A DNA stretch of 64,000 bases from Phnomibacter ginsenosidimutans (GTDB lineage: Bacteria; Bacteroidota; Bacteroidia; Chitinophagales; Chitinophagaceae): NCBI RefSeq assembly GCF_009740285.1, contig NZ_CP046566.1, positions 62,001-126,000 of the forward strand, given 5' to 3'. The notes below the pieces were generated by a model. The model was given only the letters and a program-made list of their open reading frames with translations. It was not told where the DNA came from and made no database searches. The translations under genes were made by a program, and so were the position numbers. Every line of letters starts with the position of its first letter. The stretch's first letter is position 1. Positions 37,569 to 44,769 of this stretch are shown piece after piece.

Positions 37569-38606
37569 TTAGTTTTCGCAGGTCGTTTGCAAAGCCTGCA
37601 TGAGCCTGTCTGCCAGCATCGGCAGCGGGTGCCTTGCCAGCCAGTGTTGCGCATTGGCCAGCAGGGTGCTGCGGTAGGTTTCGTCTTTGTACAACAGCAT
37701 CAGGGCCTGTGCCAGTTGGGCTTCTTCCCAGCCGGGCAGCAGGTAGGCAGCGGGGCCACAGGCGGCTTCGCTTACTGTGCTGCGGGGGGTAAGCAGGGCT
37801 GTGCCCGTTTTCAGCACACTCAGCATGTTCCAGGCTGGCACAGCCGGCGTAATCAGCACCGCATAGGCGGCAGCACTCAGGCTCCACAATTGTTGGCTGG
37901 TACATTGCGGCAGCACCTGCACATCGCTACGGTATTTGTAGGTAGATAGTTTGTCGGCAAAATCTGCCGGCGCATGGCCCGGCAGTGCTATCAGCAGGGG
38001 CATGCTGCTTTGCTGACGCTTTCTAAATTGGGAGTAGGCTTTCAGCAAGGCAACCAGTTCATCACCCGAAGCGTTGCCATAGCTCAAAAAATACTCCAGC
38101 CCACCGGCATGTGTTTGCTTCAACTGCTCCCGTTGTGCCCAGGCAAGGGCCTGTGCTGCAGGATGTGCTGCCAGCCCTATGTAGTGGGCATTTACCCCCG
38201 CAGGCAATACCCGCTGGCCCAACTGAAATTCAGCACTCAGCGCCACGGCACAGGGCGAAGGCCATTTGGCAGGCAGGCCGTTTACAGCACTAAAGCCGGG
38301 CCGCAACCACAGTTGCGGATAACCAAGTCCGGGTATCCACGCATCGCATTGCAACACGATGTTTACCTGCTGTTGCTGAATGATGTGCTGCAGCTGGCGT
38401 TTGTATTGAACGGCTCCTAAGAGGGGCAGCTTCGACTGCTTCAGCGGCAAGCATTGTACCTCAGCTGCCAGCGCCTGTGGCGGGGCTGTAGTACCTGCCA
38501 GCAACCATGTGGTTTGCTCAAACTGAGTGCTGAGTTGCAGCAGCAATGCCTCCAGCATGGGCTGCTGTTGCAGCTGTATACTTCCGGTATGAATGAGGAT
38601 GCGCAT
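37569..38606 (-). CDS. GT-B-type glycosyltransferase
   Basis: A 345-residue protein from the ATG at 38604-38606 (MRILIHTGSIQ); an ATG at 38630 is less likely. The N-terminal Rossmann-like half lacks strong motifs; the C-terminal half has EYFLSYGNASGDELVALLKAYSQF and AYAVLITPAVPAWNMLSVLKTGTALLTP, the pattern of a nucleotide-sugar-binding site, and a closing helix. No signal peptide or membrane helix. It likely adds a sugar to a cell-envelope acceptor. Gene spacing to gldC is 73 bases on the same strand, so they may share a transcript. Confidence 0.75.
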   Translation of the reverse strand: MRILIHTGSIQLQQQPMLEALLLQLSTQFEQTTWLLAGTTAPPQALAAEVQCLPLKQSKLPLLGAVQYKRQLQHIIQQQQVNIVLQCDAWIPGLGYPQLWLRPGFSAVNGLPAKWPSPCAVALSAEFQLGQRVLPAGVNAHYIGLAAHPAAQALAWAQREQLKQTHAGGLEYFLSYGNASGDELVALLKAYSQFRKRQQSSMPLLIALPGHAPADFADKLSTYKYRSDVQVLPQCTSQQLWSLSAAAYAVLITPAVPAWNMLSVLKTGTALLTPRSTVSEAACGPAAYLLPGWEEAQLAQALMLLYKDETYRSTLLANAQHWLARHPLPMLADRLMQALQTTCEN

Positions 38607-38778
38607 GGGCCGCAAAGGTAAGGGCCGCATTTGCAGTCATTTTGAGTACTGCATGCTCAAATGCCCTATTTTTGACCCACGGCCGCAAACAGAACGGGCC
38701 GTATTACATCTGACAGGCCAGCGGGCTTTTGCCCTCACACACATTAGCGCCTGCAGCAATTACACAGCAATACTTAGT

Positions 38779-39503
38779 ATGGAATACAATACCGGCAGAG
38801 GATCTCTGCAAATGAAGGAGTATGGTCGCCATGTGAAAAAGATGGTGGAGTATGTACTTACCGTAGAAGACAAAGAGCAACGCCAACGCAATGCCGAAGC
38901 CATCGTAGAACTCATGGGCTTTCTCAACCCACAAATGAAACAGGTAGAAGACTACAAACACAAACTGTGGGATCACCTGTTTGTCATCAGCGATTTTAAA
39001 CTGGATGTAGAAAGCCCCTACGGCAAGCCTACCCCCGAAGAATACCATGCCAAGCCCGACCCGCTGCCTTACCCCAAGTCGCGGCTCAAATACAACCACC
39101 TCGGCAAAAATCTCGAACGCCTCATCGACAAGGCCATGGTAGAAACCGACCCCGAAAAAAGAGTGGCTTTGCCCATACCATTGCTCACTACATGAAGCTG
39201 GCCTACAGCACCTGGCACAAAGAGCTGGTACACGACGATGGCATTCGTCAGGAGCTCGATGCCATTACCAAAGGCGAACTCACTTTTACCAATACGCCAT
39301 TTGTACGGCATCGTCCCGCCCCTTTCCGCGACGAAGATTCTTACGCCCCCATCAAACGCAACAACAAGTTTAAAAAGAACCGGCCCGGCGGTGGTGGTGG
39401 CAACAACCGCAACAATGGTGGCGGTGGTGGCAACCGCAACAACAACGGCGGCGGTGGCGGCAACAATCGCAACAATAAATTCGGCGGCAAAAAACGCTAC
39501 TAA
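38779..39503 (+). pseudogene. DUF4290 protein gene with frameshift and Gly/Asn-rich tail
   Basis: ATG 38779 opens MEYNTGRGSL...YGRHVKKMVEYVL, characteristic of DUF4290. It stops at 39195 after KRVALPIPLLTT, while the expected AHTIAHYMKLAYSTWHKE continues in the next frame to 39503. One G is missing near 39171 (TTGCCC for TTGGCCC). Read through, the protein is about 241 residues and ends in a low-complexity tail of glycine runs separated by NNRNN and NRNNN, then FGGKKRY. As read, the DUF4290 domain is cut. Function of the family is unknown; the tail suggests RNA binding by analogy with RGG-like tails (inference). Confidence 0.8.
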
Positions 39504-39526
39504 GCCAAACGTTTTTACATCAATAC

Positions 39527-39561
39527 AAAGCCCGATAGTGAAGAACTATCGGGCTTTTTTT
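39527..39561 (+). terminator. rho-independent terminator after the DUF4290 gene
   Basis: AAAGCCCGATAGT pairs with ACTATCGGGCTTT around GAAGA and is followed by a seven-T run. Confidence 0.9.
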
Positions 39562-39692
39562 ATTTGGGGCAATCAGCTAAGTCCATACATCAGCTACCGT
39601 TGGGGCTATCACTTGTAGTGGCCTTCGTGCCTCAGGCCAGCTACCCGTTCTATCCCCCTGCCCTTGGGCAGCAGTGCAGGTAGCAGCATAGA

Positions 39693-40448
39693 CTATTTTA
39701 CTACTTCAATACTTCTGTATTTGAAAACAGTAGCCGCTTCGGGATTACCTTTTGCTGGAGCAAAACCTGTTGGATAACCTGCATTGGAAACCACTTGCCC
39801 TTTTACTTTTATCGTTAGTGGTAAATGTACTCCATCAAACAAATCATCTGCAACTGTCAAGCGATTGTTGGCCGGCTCCAAATAGTAGTATTCTTTTTCT
39901 TTTTTAATGCCGGTTGCGTTTACCGCAGACCATTGTGCACAGGTGCAACTAATGGCATTGAAAGTAAAAGTCATCACGGTATCTTCAGCTGGAAGGAAAG
40001 GAATTTTATCTTTTTCGGAAATTCGGAGACTGGTAAAACGAAACACTTTTGCTCTGTCAAGTTTCTCTTCTCCTTGAATGGTTCCTTTTGGGTAATCCGG
40101 CTTTTCATAAAACTGACCTACCACCGTGGCTTTATGTCGTGAAGCATCAAAAAAATTCAATAACCGCGACAGTGAATCATTAGCTGGCTCCAAAAAGATA
40201 CAATGTGATGCCAAGTCGCTACTCTCGTATTTACGAAAGTCTGCAGTTGTAATCCATTGGGCACATGCACAACCCCATGCTATGTATTGCAAGTCTAAAG
40301 TTGTAACCTGTGGCAGTAATGTATTGGAAGGATCAGAAATGTCTTTTTCTACAATCTGATCCATCGTCATTTTGGCCTGCTCATAAGCCTGCTTTGACTT
40401 ACAAGCAAAGCCAATACAACACATCATCAACATCACCACTTGCCTCAT
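39693..40448 (-). CDS. lipoprotein made of two homologous CxCAQW domains
   Basis: A 251-residue protein with a lipoprotein signal ending at Cys16 (CIGFAC). Two segments of about 90 residues align: YIAWGCACAQWITTADFRK ... IFLEPANDSLSR ... YPKGTIQGEEKLDRAKVFRFTSLRI, and FNAISCTCAQWSAVNATG ... YYLEPANNRLTV ... YPTGFAPAKGNPEAATVFKYRSIEV. Each repeat has a Cys-x-Cys-Ala-Gln-Trp motif followed by LEPAN and a C-terminal strand. No known domain was recognised. The paired cysteines could bind metal or form disulfides. The gene is alone on its strand, in front of a Gfo/Idh/MocA gene. Role unknown. Confidence 0.75.
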   Translation of the reverse strand: MRQVVMLMMCCIGFACKSKQAYEQAKMTMDQIVEKDISDPSNTLLPQVTTLDLQYIAWGCACAQWITTADFRKYESSDLASHCIFLEPANDSLSRLLNFFDASRHKATVVGQFYEKPDYPKGTIQGEEKLDRAKVFRFTSLRISEKDKIPFLPAEDTVMTFTFNAISCTCAQWSAVNATGIKKEKEYYYLEPANNRLTVADDLFDGVHLPLTIKVKGQVVSNAGYPTGFAPAKGNPEAATVFKYRSIEVVK

Positions 40449-40469
40449 TGGTAAAGAGTTGAATGCACG

Positions 40470-41834
40470 TTACAATTCAAACACTTTTCCACCCACCATC
40501 ACTTCCTGCCGCTGGCTGTCGAAGCTGGCTTTTTGGCCGGTACGCACCGCTGCATTGGTCATGATGCTGGCAATGGAGTGGTAGTAACCTGCTTCTACAG
40601 GGGCGTTGGGTTGCTGCCGGCTGCGAACACATTCCATCCAGTTGAGCATGTGCATGCTGGTAAGCGGGTCGGCACCCATATTGGCTGCTGTAGCTACCGA
40701 TACAGCTGCAGCCTGTGCATTCAAATCGCTTTCGGGCAGCAGGTTGGGCGCCATGCCCATGGCCGCTGCTTCTGCTTTTTGCAACCCACCCTTCGGCGAT
40801 ACTTTATTGGTGAGCATGTTGAGTTCGCCACCGTTGCTGTAATAAATTTCGCTCATGCCACCCGTGCTGTTGTGCATGCGGCTGGTAAACACCACCTGAA
40901 AACCATTGCGCATGTCATCCGCCGGACCGTAGTCAAAAACGGCCGTCATGGTATCCCAGTTTTGGCGGCCATCTTTCCATGCATAAATGCCGCCATTGGC
41001 CACCACACTCCGTGGGTGTTGCAAATCAGTAAACCAATGCACGGTGTCTATCTGGTGGCACATCCACTGGCCGGGCATGCCCGATGAGTAGGGCCAAAAC
41101 AAACGGTACTCGAGGTACTTGCGGGGATCCCATTTTTCAAAGGGACGATTCATGAGGTAGCGTTTCCAATCGGTATCTCTTTCCTGGCATTGGGCTACCA
41201 GCGATGGGCGGCGCCAGCGGCCGGGCTGGTTTACATTCCACACCAGCTCTACCATGGTAATGGGCCCAAACTGACCGCTGCGGATAAACCGGTTGGCTGC
41301 ATGATAGTTGGGCCCGCTGCGCCGCTGCGAACCGACTTGTACAATTTGCTGGCTGGCTTTAATGGCTTTGAGTGCTGCCCGGTTATCGGCCATGGTTTCA
41401 GCAAATGGTTTTTCTACATACGCATCGCAGCCGGCCTGTACGGCTTCTATGGCATGCAGCGCATGCTGAAAGTCGGCGGTGCTTACAATCACTGCATCTA
41501 CGCTTTTGCTGCTGTACAAGGCTTCGTTGTTGGCAAAAGCTTGAACGGTTGCGTCGTTGTTGTTGGCTTTCAGCCAGGCCACGCCTTGCTCCCGGCGCAG
41601 CTTCCACAAATCGCTGACGGCTACGAGTTCAAAGTTTTGTGCCTGCTGGTGTTGCATAAAGCAGGGGCCCAGTGTGTCTTTGAATCGGTCAGAAAAGCCC
41701 ACTACGCCCACCCGCACCCGATCGTTGGCACCGATGATGCGGCGATAGCTGCGGGCACTAAAACCGGCGGCACCCAGCATCAGCGAGGCACTGGCCATAG
41801 AAGAAGCTTTGATAAATTGGCGACGAGATGACAT
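40470..41834 (-). CDS. Gfo/Idh/MocA-family oxidoreductase, Tat-exported
   Basis: A 454-residue protein with a twin-arginine signal (SSRRQFIKASSM, cleavage near SARS). The N-terminal NAD(P)-binding fold has VGVVGFSDRFKD and VDAVIVSTADFQHALHAIEAVQAGCDAYVEKPFAET, with the EKP lysine conserved; the C-terminal half has the barrel typical of the GFO_IDH_MocA family. Such periplasmic enzymes oxidise or reduce sugars, often at C3 of glycosides. Its neighbours (DUF1080 pair at 42774, GH3 at 44770, second family member at 47985) suggest a shared route of glycoside breakdown. Confidence 0.93.
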   Translation of the reverse strand: MSSRRQFIKASSMASASLMLGAAGFSARSYRRIIGANDRVRVGVVGFSDRFKDTLGPCFMQHQQAQNFELVAVSDLWKLRREQGVAWLKANNNDATVQAFANNEALYSSKSVDAVIVSTADFQHALHAIEAVQAGCDAYVEKPFAETMADNRAALKAIKASQQIVQVGSQRRSGPNYHAANRFIRSGQFGPITMVELVWNVNQPGRWRRPSLVAQCQERDTDWKRYLMNRPFEKWDPRKYLEYRLFWPYSSGMPGQWMCHQIDTVHWFTDLQHPRSVVANGGIYAWKDGRQNWDTMTAVFDYGPADDMRNGFQVVFTSRMHNSTGGMSEIYYSNGGELNMLTNKVSPKGGLQKAEAAAMGMAPNLLPESDLNAQAAAVSVATAANMGADPLTSMHMLNWMECVRSRQQPNAPVEAGYYHSIASIMTNAAVRTGQKASFDSQRQEVMVGGKVFEL

Positions 41835-41850
41835 GTGGTAGAGGTTTTTT

Positions 41851-41888
41851 CTGTCGCAGGCCTCCCGGCCTGTGACAAGCTGGTTACT
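41851..41888 (-). repeat. REP-like element A (GTAAC plus hairpin)
   Basis: Reverse strand: GTAAC, a short spacer, then TGTCACAGGCCGGGAGG-type palindrome TGTCGC-type foot. It lies eight bases from the 3' end of the RAYT gene. Confidence 0.85.
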
Positions 41889-41896
41889 AATCGTTT

Positions 41897-42457
41897 TTAT
41901 TCATTCAAAAATGAAATGGATAAAGGTCCTTGTTGGCGTGACCGACAATAATCGGCTGCACTGCTATACAGCCACTCTTGTGGTTCCGCCACAAACCCTG
42001 CTTTCACAGGATTTGAATGTACATAGTTTAGTCGTGATACATACATGGCTGCATTCTCCAATTGAATGGGGTGATTTTCATGTTGCCAAAACTGAAATCG
42101 ATGTGTACTCCTGTTTTGCTGTCCATATTTCTCGAACTCATTCAACATCCAATGCTTTCGGCTTTCCTGCGGATGATTGACAATTGCATCGATGATTTTC
42201 ATGGCTGTATAGCTTTTTATTTCTTTCAGCACAGCAGCAGGCTTATGCGGCTCAGTACATGAGAAAATTAAATGCAGGTGGTTGGTCATGAGTACCCAGC
42301 CATGAATTTGCATGCCTTTGTTTTGCTGGCTGAACCGAATGCTGTCCAGCAGTATGTTTCTATAGATATCTCTGGTAAAAACATCTATCCAACCAACTAC
42401 AGTACTGGTGCTGAAATAAATGGCATTTGCATCTCGGAATTTGTATTGTTGACTCAT
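41897..42457 (-). CDS. REP-associated tyrosine transposase (RAYT)
   Basis: A 186-residue protein of the Y1/HUH transposase fold: ANAIYFSTSTVVGWIDVF at the start, HGWVLMTNHLHLIF with the HUH-type histidines, and the catalytic tyrosine in YVHSNPVKAGFV, then PQEWLYSSAADYC. It has no IS200-type flanking arms of its own; instead REP-like hairpins lie on both sides (41851-41888 and 42498 onward). RAYTs are domesticated single-copy transposases that act on REP sequences. Start ATG 42455-42457. It sits between a Gfo/Idh/MocA gene and a DUF1080 gene and probably moved in with its REPs. Confidence 0.92.
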   Translation of the reverse strand: MSQQYKFRDANAIYFSTSTVVGWIDVFTRDIYRNILLDSIRFSQQNKGMQIHGWVLMTNHLHLIFSCTEPHKPAAVLKEIKSYTAMKIIDAIVNHPQESRKHWMLNEFEKYGQQNRSTHRFQFWQHENHPIQLENAAMYVSRLNYVHSNPVKAGFVAEPQEWLYSSAADYCRSRQQGPLSISFLNE

Positions 42458-42497
42458 GTGTTGGTGTGTTATGTTTTATGGGTGAAAATGGTACGTT

Positions 42498-42535
42498 TCT
42501 ATCGCAGGCCTCCCGGCCTGTGATAGCCTGTTACT
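42498..42535 (-). repeat. REP-like element B
   Basis: Reverse strand: GTAAC, AGGC, TATCACAGGCCGGGAGG-type hairpin ending in GCGATAG. Confidence 0.85.
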
Positions 42536-42591
42536 AAAGCTATATTTTGTTGCGGTTGCATAACTGTGAAGGGGTTGAATGAGTAAGCTGA

Positions 42592-42627
42592 GTAACGTGT
42601 TGTCACTGGCCGGGAGGCCAGCGACAG
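42592..42627 (+). repeat. REP-like element C
   Basis: Forward strand: GTAAC, GTGT, TGTCACTGGCC-GGGAGGCCAGCGACA. Confidence 0.85.
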
Positions 42628-42643
42628 TTATTGCAATTCTGGT

Positions 42644-42681
42644 TCTATCGCAGGCCTTCCGGCCAGTGATAGCCTGTTACT
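42644..42681 (-). repeat. REP-like element D
   Basis: Reverse strand: GTAAC, AGGC, then TATCACTGGCCGGAAGGCC. It differs from element B in one stem base and in the loop (GGAAGG for GGGAGG). Confidence 0.8.
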
Positions 42682-42737
42682 AAAGCTACACTTTGATGCG
42701 GTTGCATAACTGTGAAGGGGTTGAATGAGTAAGTTGA

Positions 42738-42773
42738 GTAACGTGTTGTCACTGGCCGGGAGGCCAGCGACAG
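42738..42773 (+). repeat. REP-like element E
   Basis: Forward strand: same as element C (GTAAC, GTGT, TGTCACTGGCC-GGGAGGCC...). Confidence 0.85.
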
Positions 42774-44125
42774 TTATTGCAGCTCCTGCACTTTCAAACT
42801 GCGGTAACTCACTTTGTTGCCGTGGTCTTGCAGCAGCAGGCGGCCATAGGCGGCCATGCCAAACTGCGGCCATGCGGCATACTTGCTGCGGGCTACCAAG
42901 GCATAGTAATAAGGCGTACCTCGTTGGTACTCCAGCAGCTTCCAGCCATTGAGCCAATGTTCTACGCGGTTGTCGGGGTGTACCACAATCATACCGCGGT
43001 TCCACTCACCAATTTTGCGGCGGGCACGGGGCTCCCGCAACGATGGAATCGGATCGTACAAAGAAGCCAACGTACGGTTGCCAATGCTGCCCATTTTGGC
43101 ATCGGGATGTTTTTCATCATCCAAAATCTGATACTCCAAACCAATGGCTGAGCCACTGTTGTTTTCCCTTTCGGTCACAAAATATTTTACGCCACTATTG
43201 GCACCTTCACTCAGTTTAAAATCAAACTGGAAAATGAACGCCTTAAACGTATCGATGCTGACAATGTCGCCACCGTTGGTGCTTTCGCCACCATCAGAGG
43301 GCAGCACAGTGAGTTCGCCGTTGGCTATTTGCCAGCCCTTTTCAGGAAAAGCATTTTTGTAGGCGCCCCGCCAGCCATTGTTGGTTTGCCCATCCCACAG
43401 CAGGCGAACCCCATTCTTTTTTCGGCTGCACTCAATTGGTTGGGCAGCAGGTTTACCACAAACACATTTCCAAGTGGGGTAGGTTGCAGGTTTTTTTCGC
43501 GGATGCGAATGTTGCGCCACATGATTTTTTTACCGGCATCGGCAGGCTTGTTGATGCTGTGCACCTGTAGCGCAATAAAGCCCCTCAACGTTACATCGTC
43601 TACAATGCTGGCCGCTTCTTTGCCGTTCACAAATGTGCGGATGTTGGTACCAATACATTCGATGCGGCACTTGTTCCAGCTGCCATGTTTGTACTGCGGT
43701 TTGGCGGCAGGATTGAGGTCGAGTGGATAGAGCCAGTCGCGGCGGGCTTCATCATAAATTCCGCCGGTCCATGCCCGTGGCGATGGATCAATTTCAAACT
43801 GGTAACCATGCACCCTTCCATTCATGTAGTCGGGTTTGCTTTCGCTGCGAAACTGTACCCCCGAGTTCATTTGACTGTCGAGTTTGAATTCGAATTCGAG
43901 GATAAAATCGCTATAGGTTTTGCCGGTGATTAAAAAAGAGTTGGGTTCGCCATACACTGTTTCGCCCACAATCACTCCATTGTGCACCGTGTATTTTGCC
44001 TTGCCATTGAGTTGTTGCCAGCCTTGTAAATTGTTGCCATTAAAGAGGGGCGTCCAGCCATCTTGCTGCGCCAAACTACTCAGCACAAATGAGGTGCTGA
44101 GCAGCAGTAAAAAAAGTTGTTTCAT
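42774..44125 (-). pseudogene. double DUF1080 (3-keto-disaccharide hydrolase-like) gene with frameshift
   Basis: ATG 44123-44125 gives a signal peptide (MKQLFLLLLSTSFVLSSLA) and a first DUF1080 domain (DGWTPLFNGNNLQGWQQLNG ... FEFKLDSQMNSGVQFRS ... VHSINKPADAGKKIMWRNIRIRE). The frame runs off into unrelated residues at GFACCGMGK near 43400, while the second DUF1080 domain (NGVRLLWDGQTNNGWRG ... IFQFDFKLSEGANSGVKYF ... NKVSYRSLKVQEL) is in the next frame up to a stop at 42774. One A is missing (T on the forward strand) from the six-base run at 43417-43422; with seven the protein is continuous, about 450 residues. The domain is a jelly-roll fold linked to 3-ketoglycoside cleavage. As read, only the first domain is made. 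Confidence 0.88.
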
Positions 44126-44769
44126 ACGGGTTGCTTGTGAGGAGGAAAAGTACCGAACAAATTTGAAAACGAGCTCATGAAGGGGATGTCAAAAGAGGGG
44201 AGTTATTTGCCTTTGGCAAATGAGGTAATAAGTTTCGCACAGAGTGCACAGAGTTCTCGGAGGGTATTTATTTGCCTTCGGCAAATGTTTGGGTTTCGCA
44301 CAACTTGTCCCGCAGCAGGCGGGAGAGGACACAGAGTTCTCGGAGATATATTAATACATCAGCGAAAATCCTGTGTATTCATCTGTGCAAATCCGCGTAC
44401 AATAACCAACATTTTTTAAGCCACAAATGCACAGATTACAATGACAGTTTTTTTCTCATGAATCTGTGTATCTGCGGCGAGTAATCAAATACAATAAAGT
44501 AACGGGTACTTACAGGCCGGGAGGCCTGCGAGAGCAGTGATATTTTAATACATCAGCGAAAACCCTGTGTATTTATCAGTGCAAATCCGCGTCCCATAAA
44601 ATGGTTGGTGGTAGATGGTTGGTAGTTGATAGAAATACATCCGTGAAAATCCGTTTTCATCCTTTCAATCTGTGTCCTGTCGACTTTGCGTTGTAAGACA
44701 TTTATTGACATACATCAATCCAACCCACCGGCTTTGCCCGCTAATTTGTGCTGCTAAACAACACAACAC
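44126..44769. repeat. repeat-rich intergenic region with REP element F
   Basis: Two copies of the hairpin TTTGCCTTCGGCAAA-type element lie at 44203-44225 and 44269-44287, each followed by TTTCGCACA(G)-like motifs. REP element F (GTAAC at 44499, then TTACAGGCCGGGAGGCC..., to about 44534) is on the forward strand. Phrases such as AATCCGCGTC and CATCCGTG recur several times. No ORF with coding character; the GH3 promoter must lie in the last 100 bases. Confidence 0.7.
44499..44534 (+). repeat. REP-like element F, solitary
   Basis: Forward strand: GTAAC, GGGTAC, TTACAGGCCGGGAGGCCTGCG. Distant from the RAYT gene by about 2 kb. Confidence 0.75.

Larger units (their letters stand above)
42498..42780. 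repeat. tandem duplication (146-bp period) of a REP pair
   Basis: Unit 1 starts at 42498, unit 2 at 42644; the second is complete to about 42780 and overlaps the stop end of the DUF1080 gene (42774). Each unit holds two REP hairpins in opposite orientation with GTAAC motifs facing inward (B/C and D/E), separated by about 57 bases that differ at a few positions between units. This is the layout of a bacterial interspersed mosaic element. Confidence 0.9.

Noticed and set aside
44177-44419. Short ORFs encoding LPSANE/LRQ-like peptides (also at 49391, 50865, 51773)
   Set aside because: They are translations of the dispersed hairpin repeat in various frames; recurrence of the peptide comes from the repeat, not from genes.
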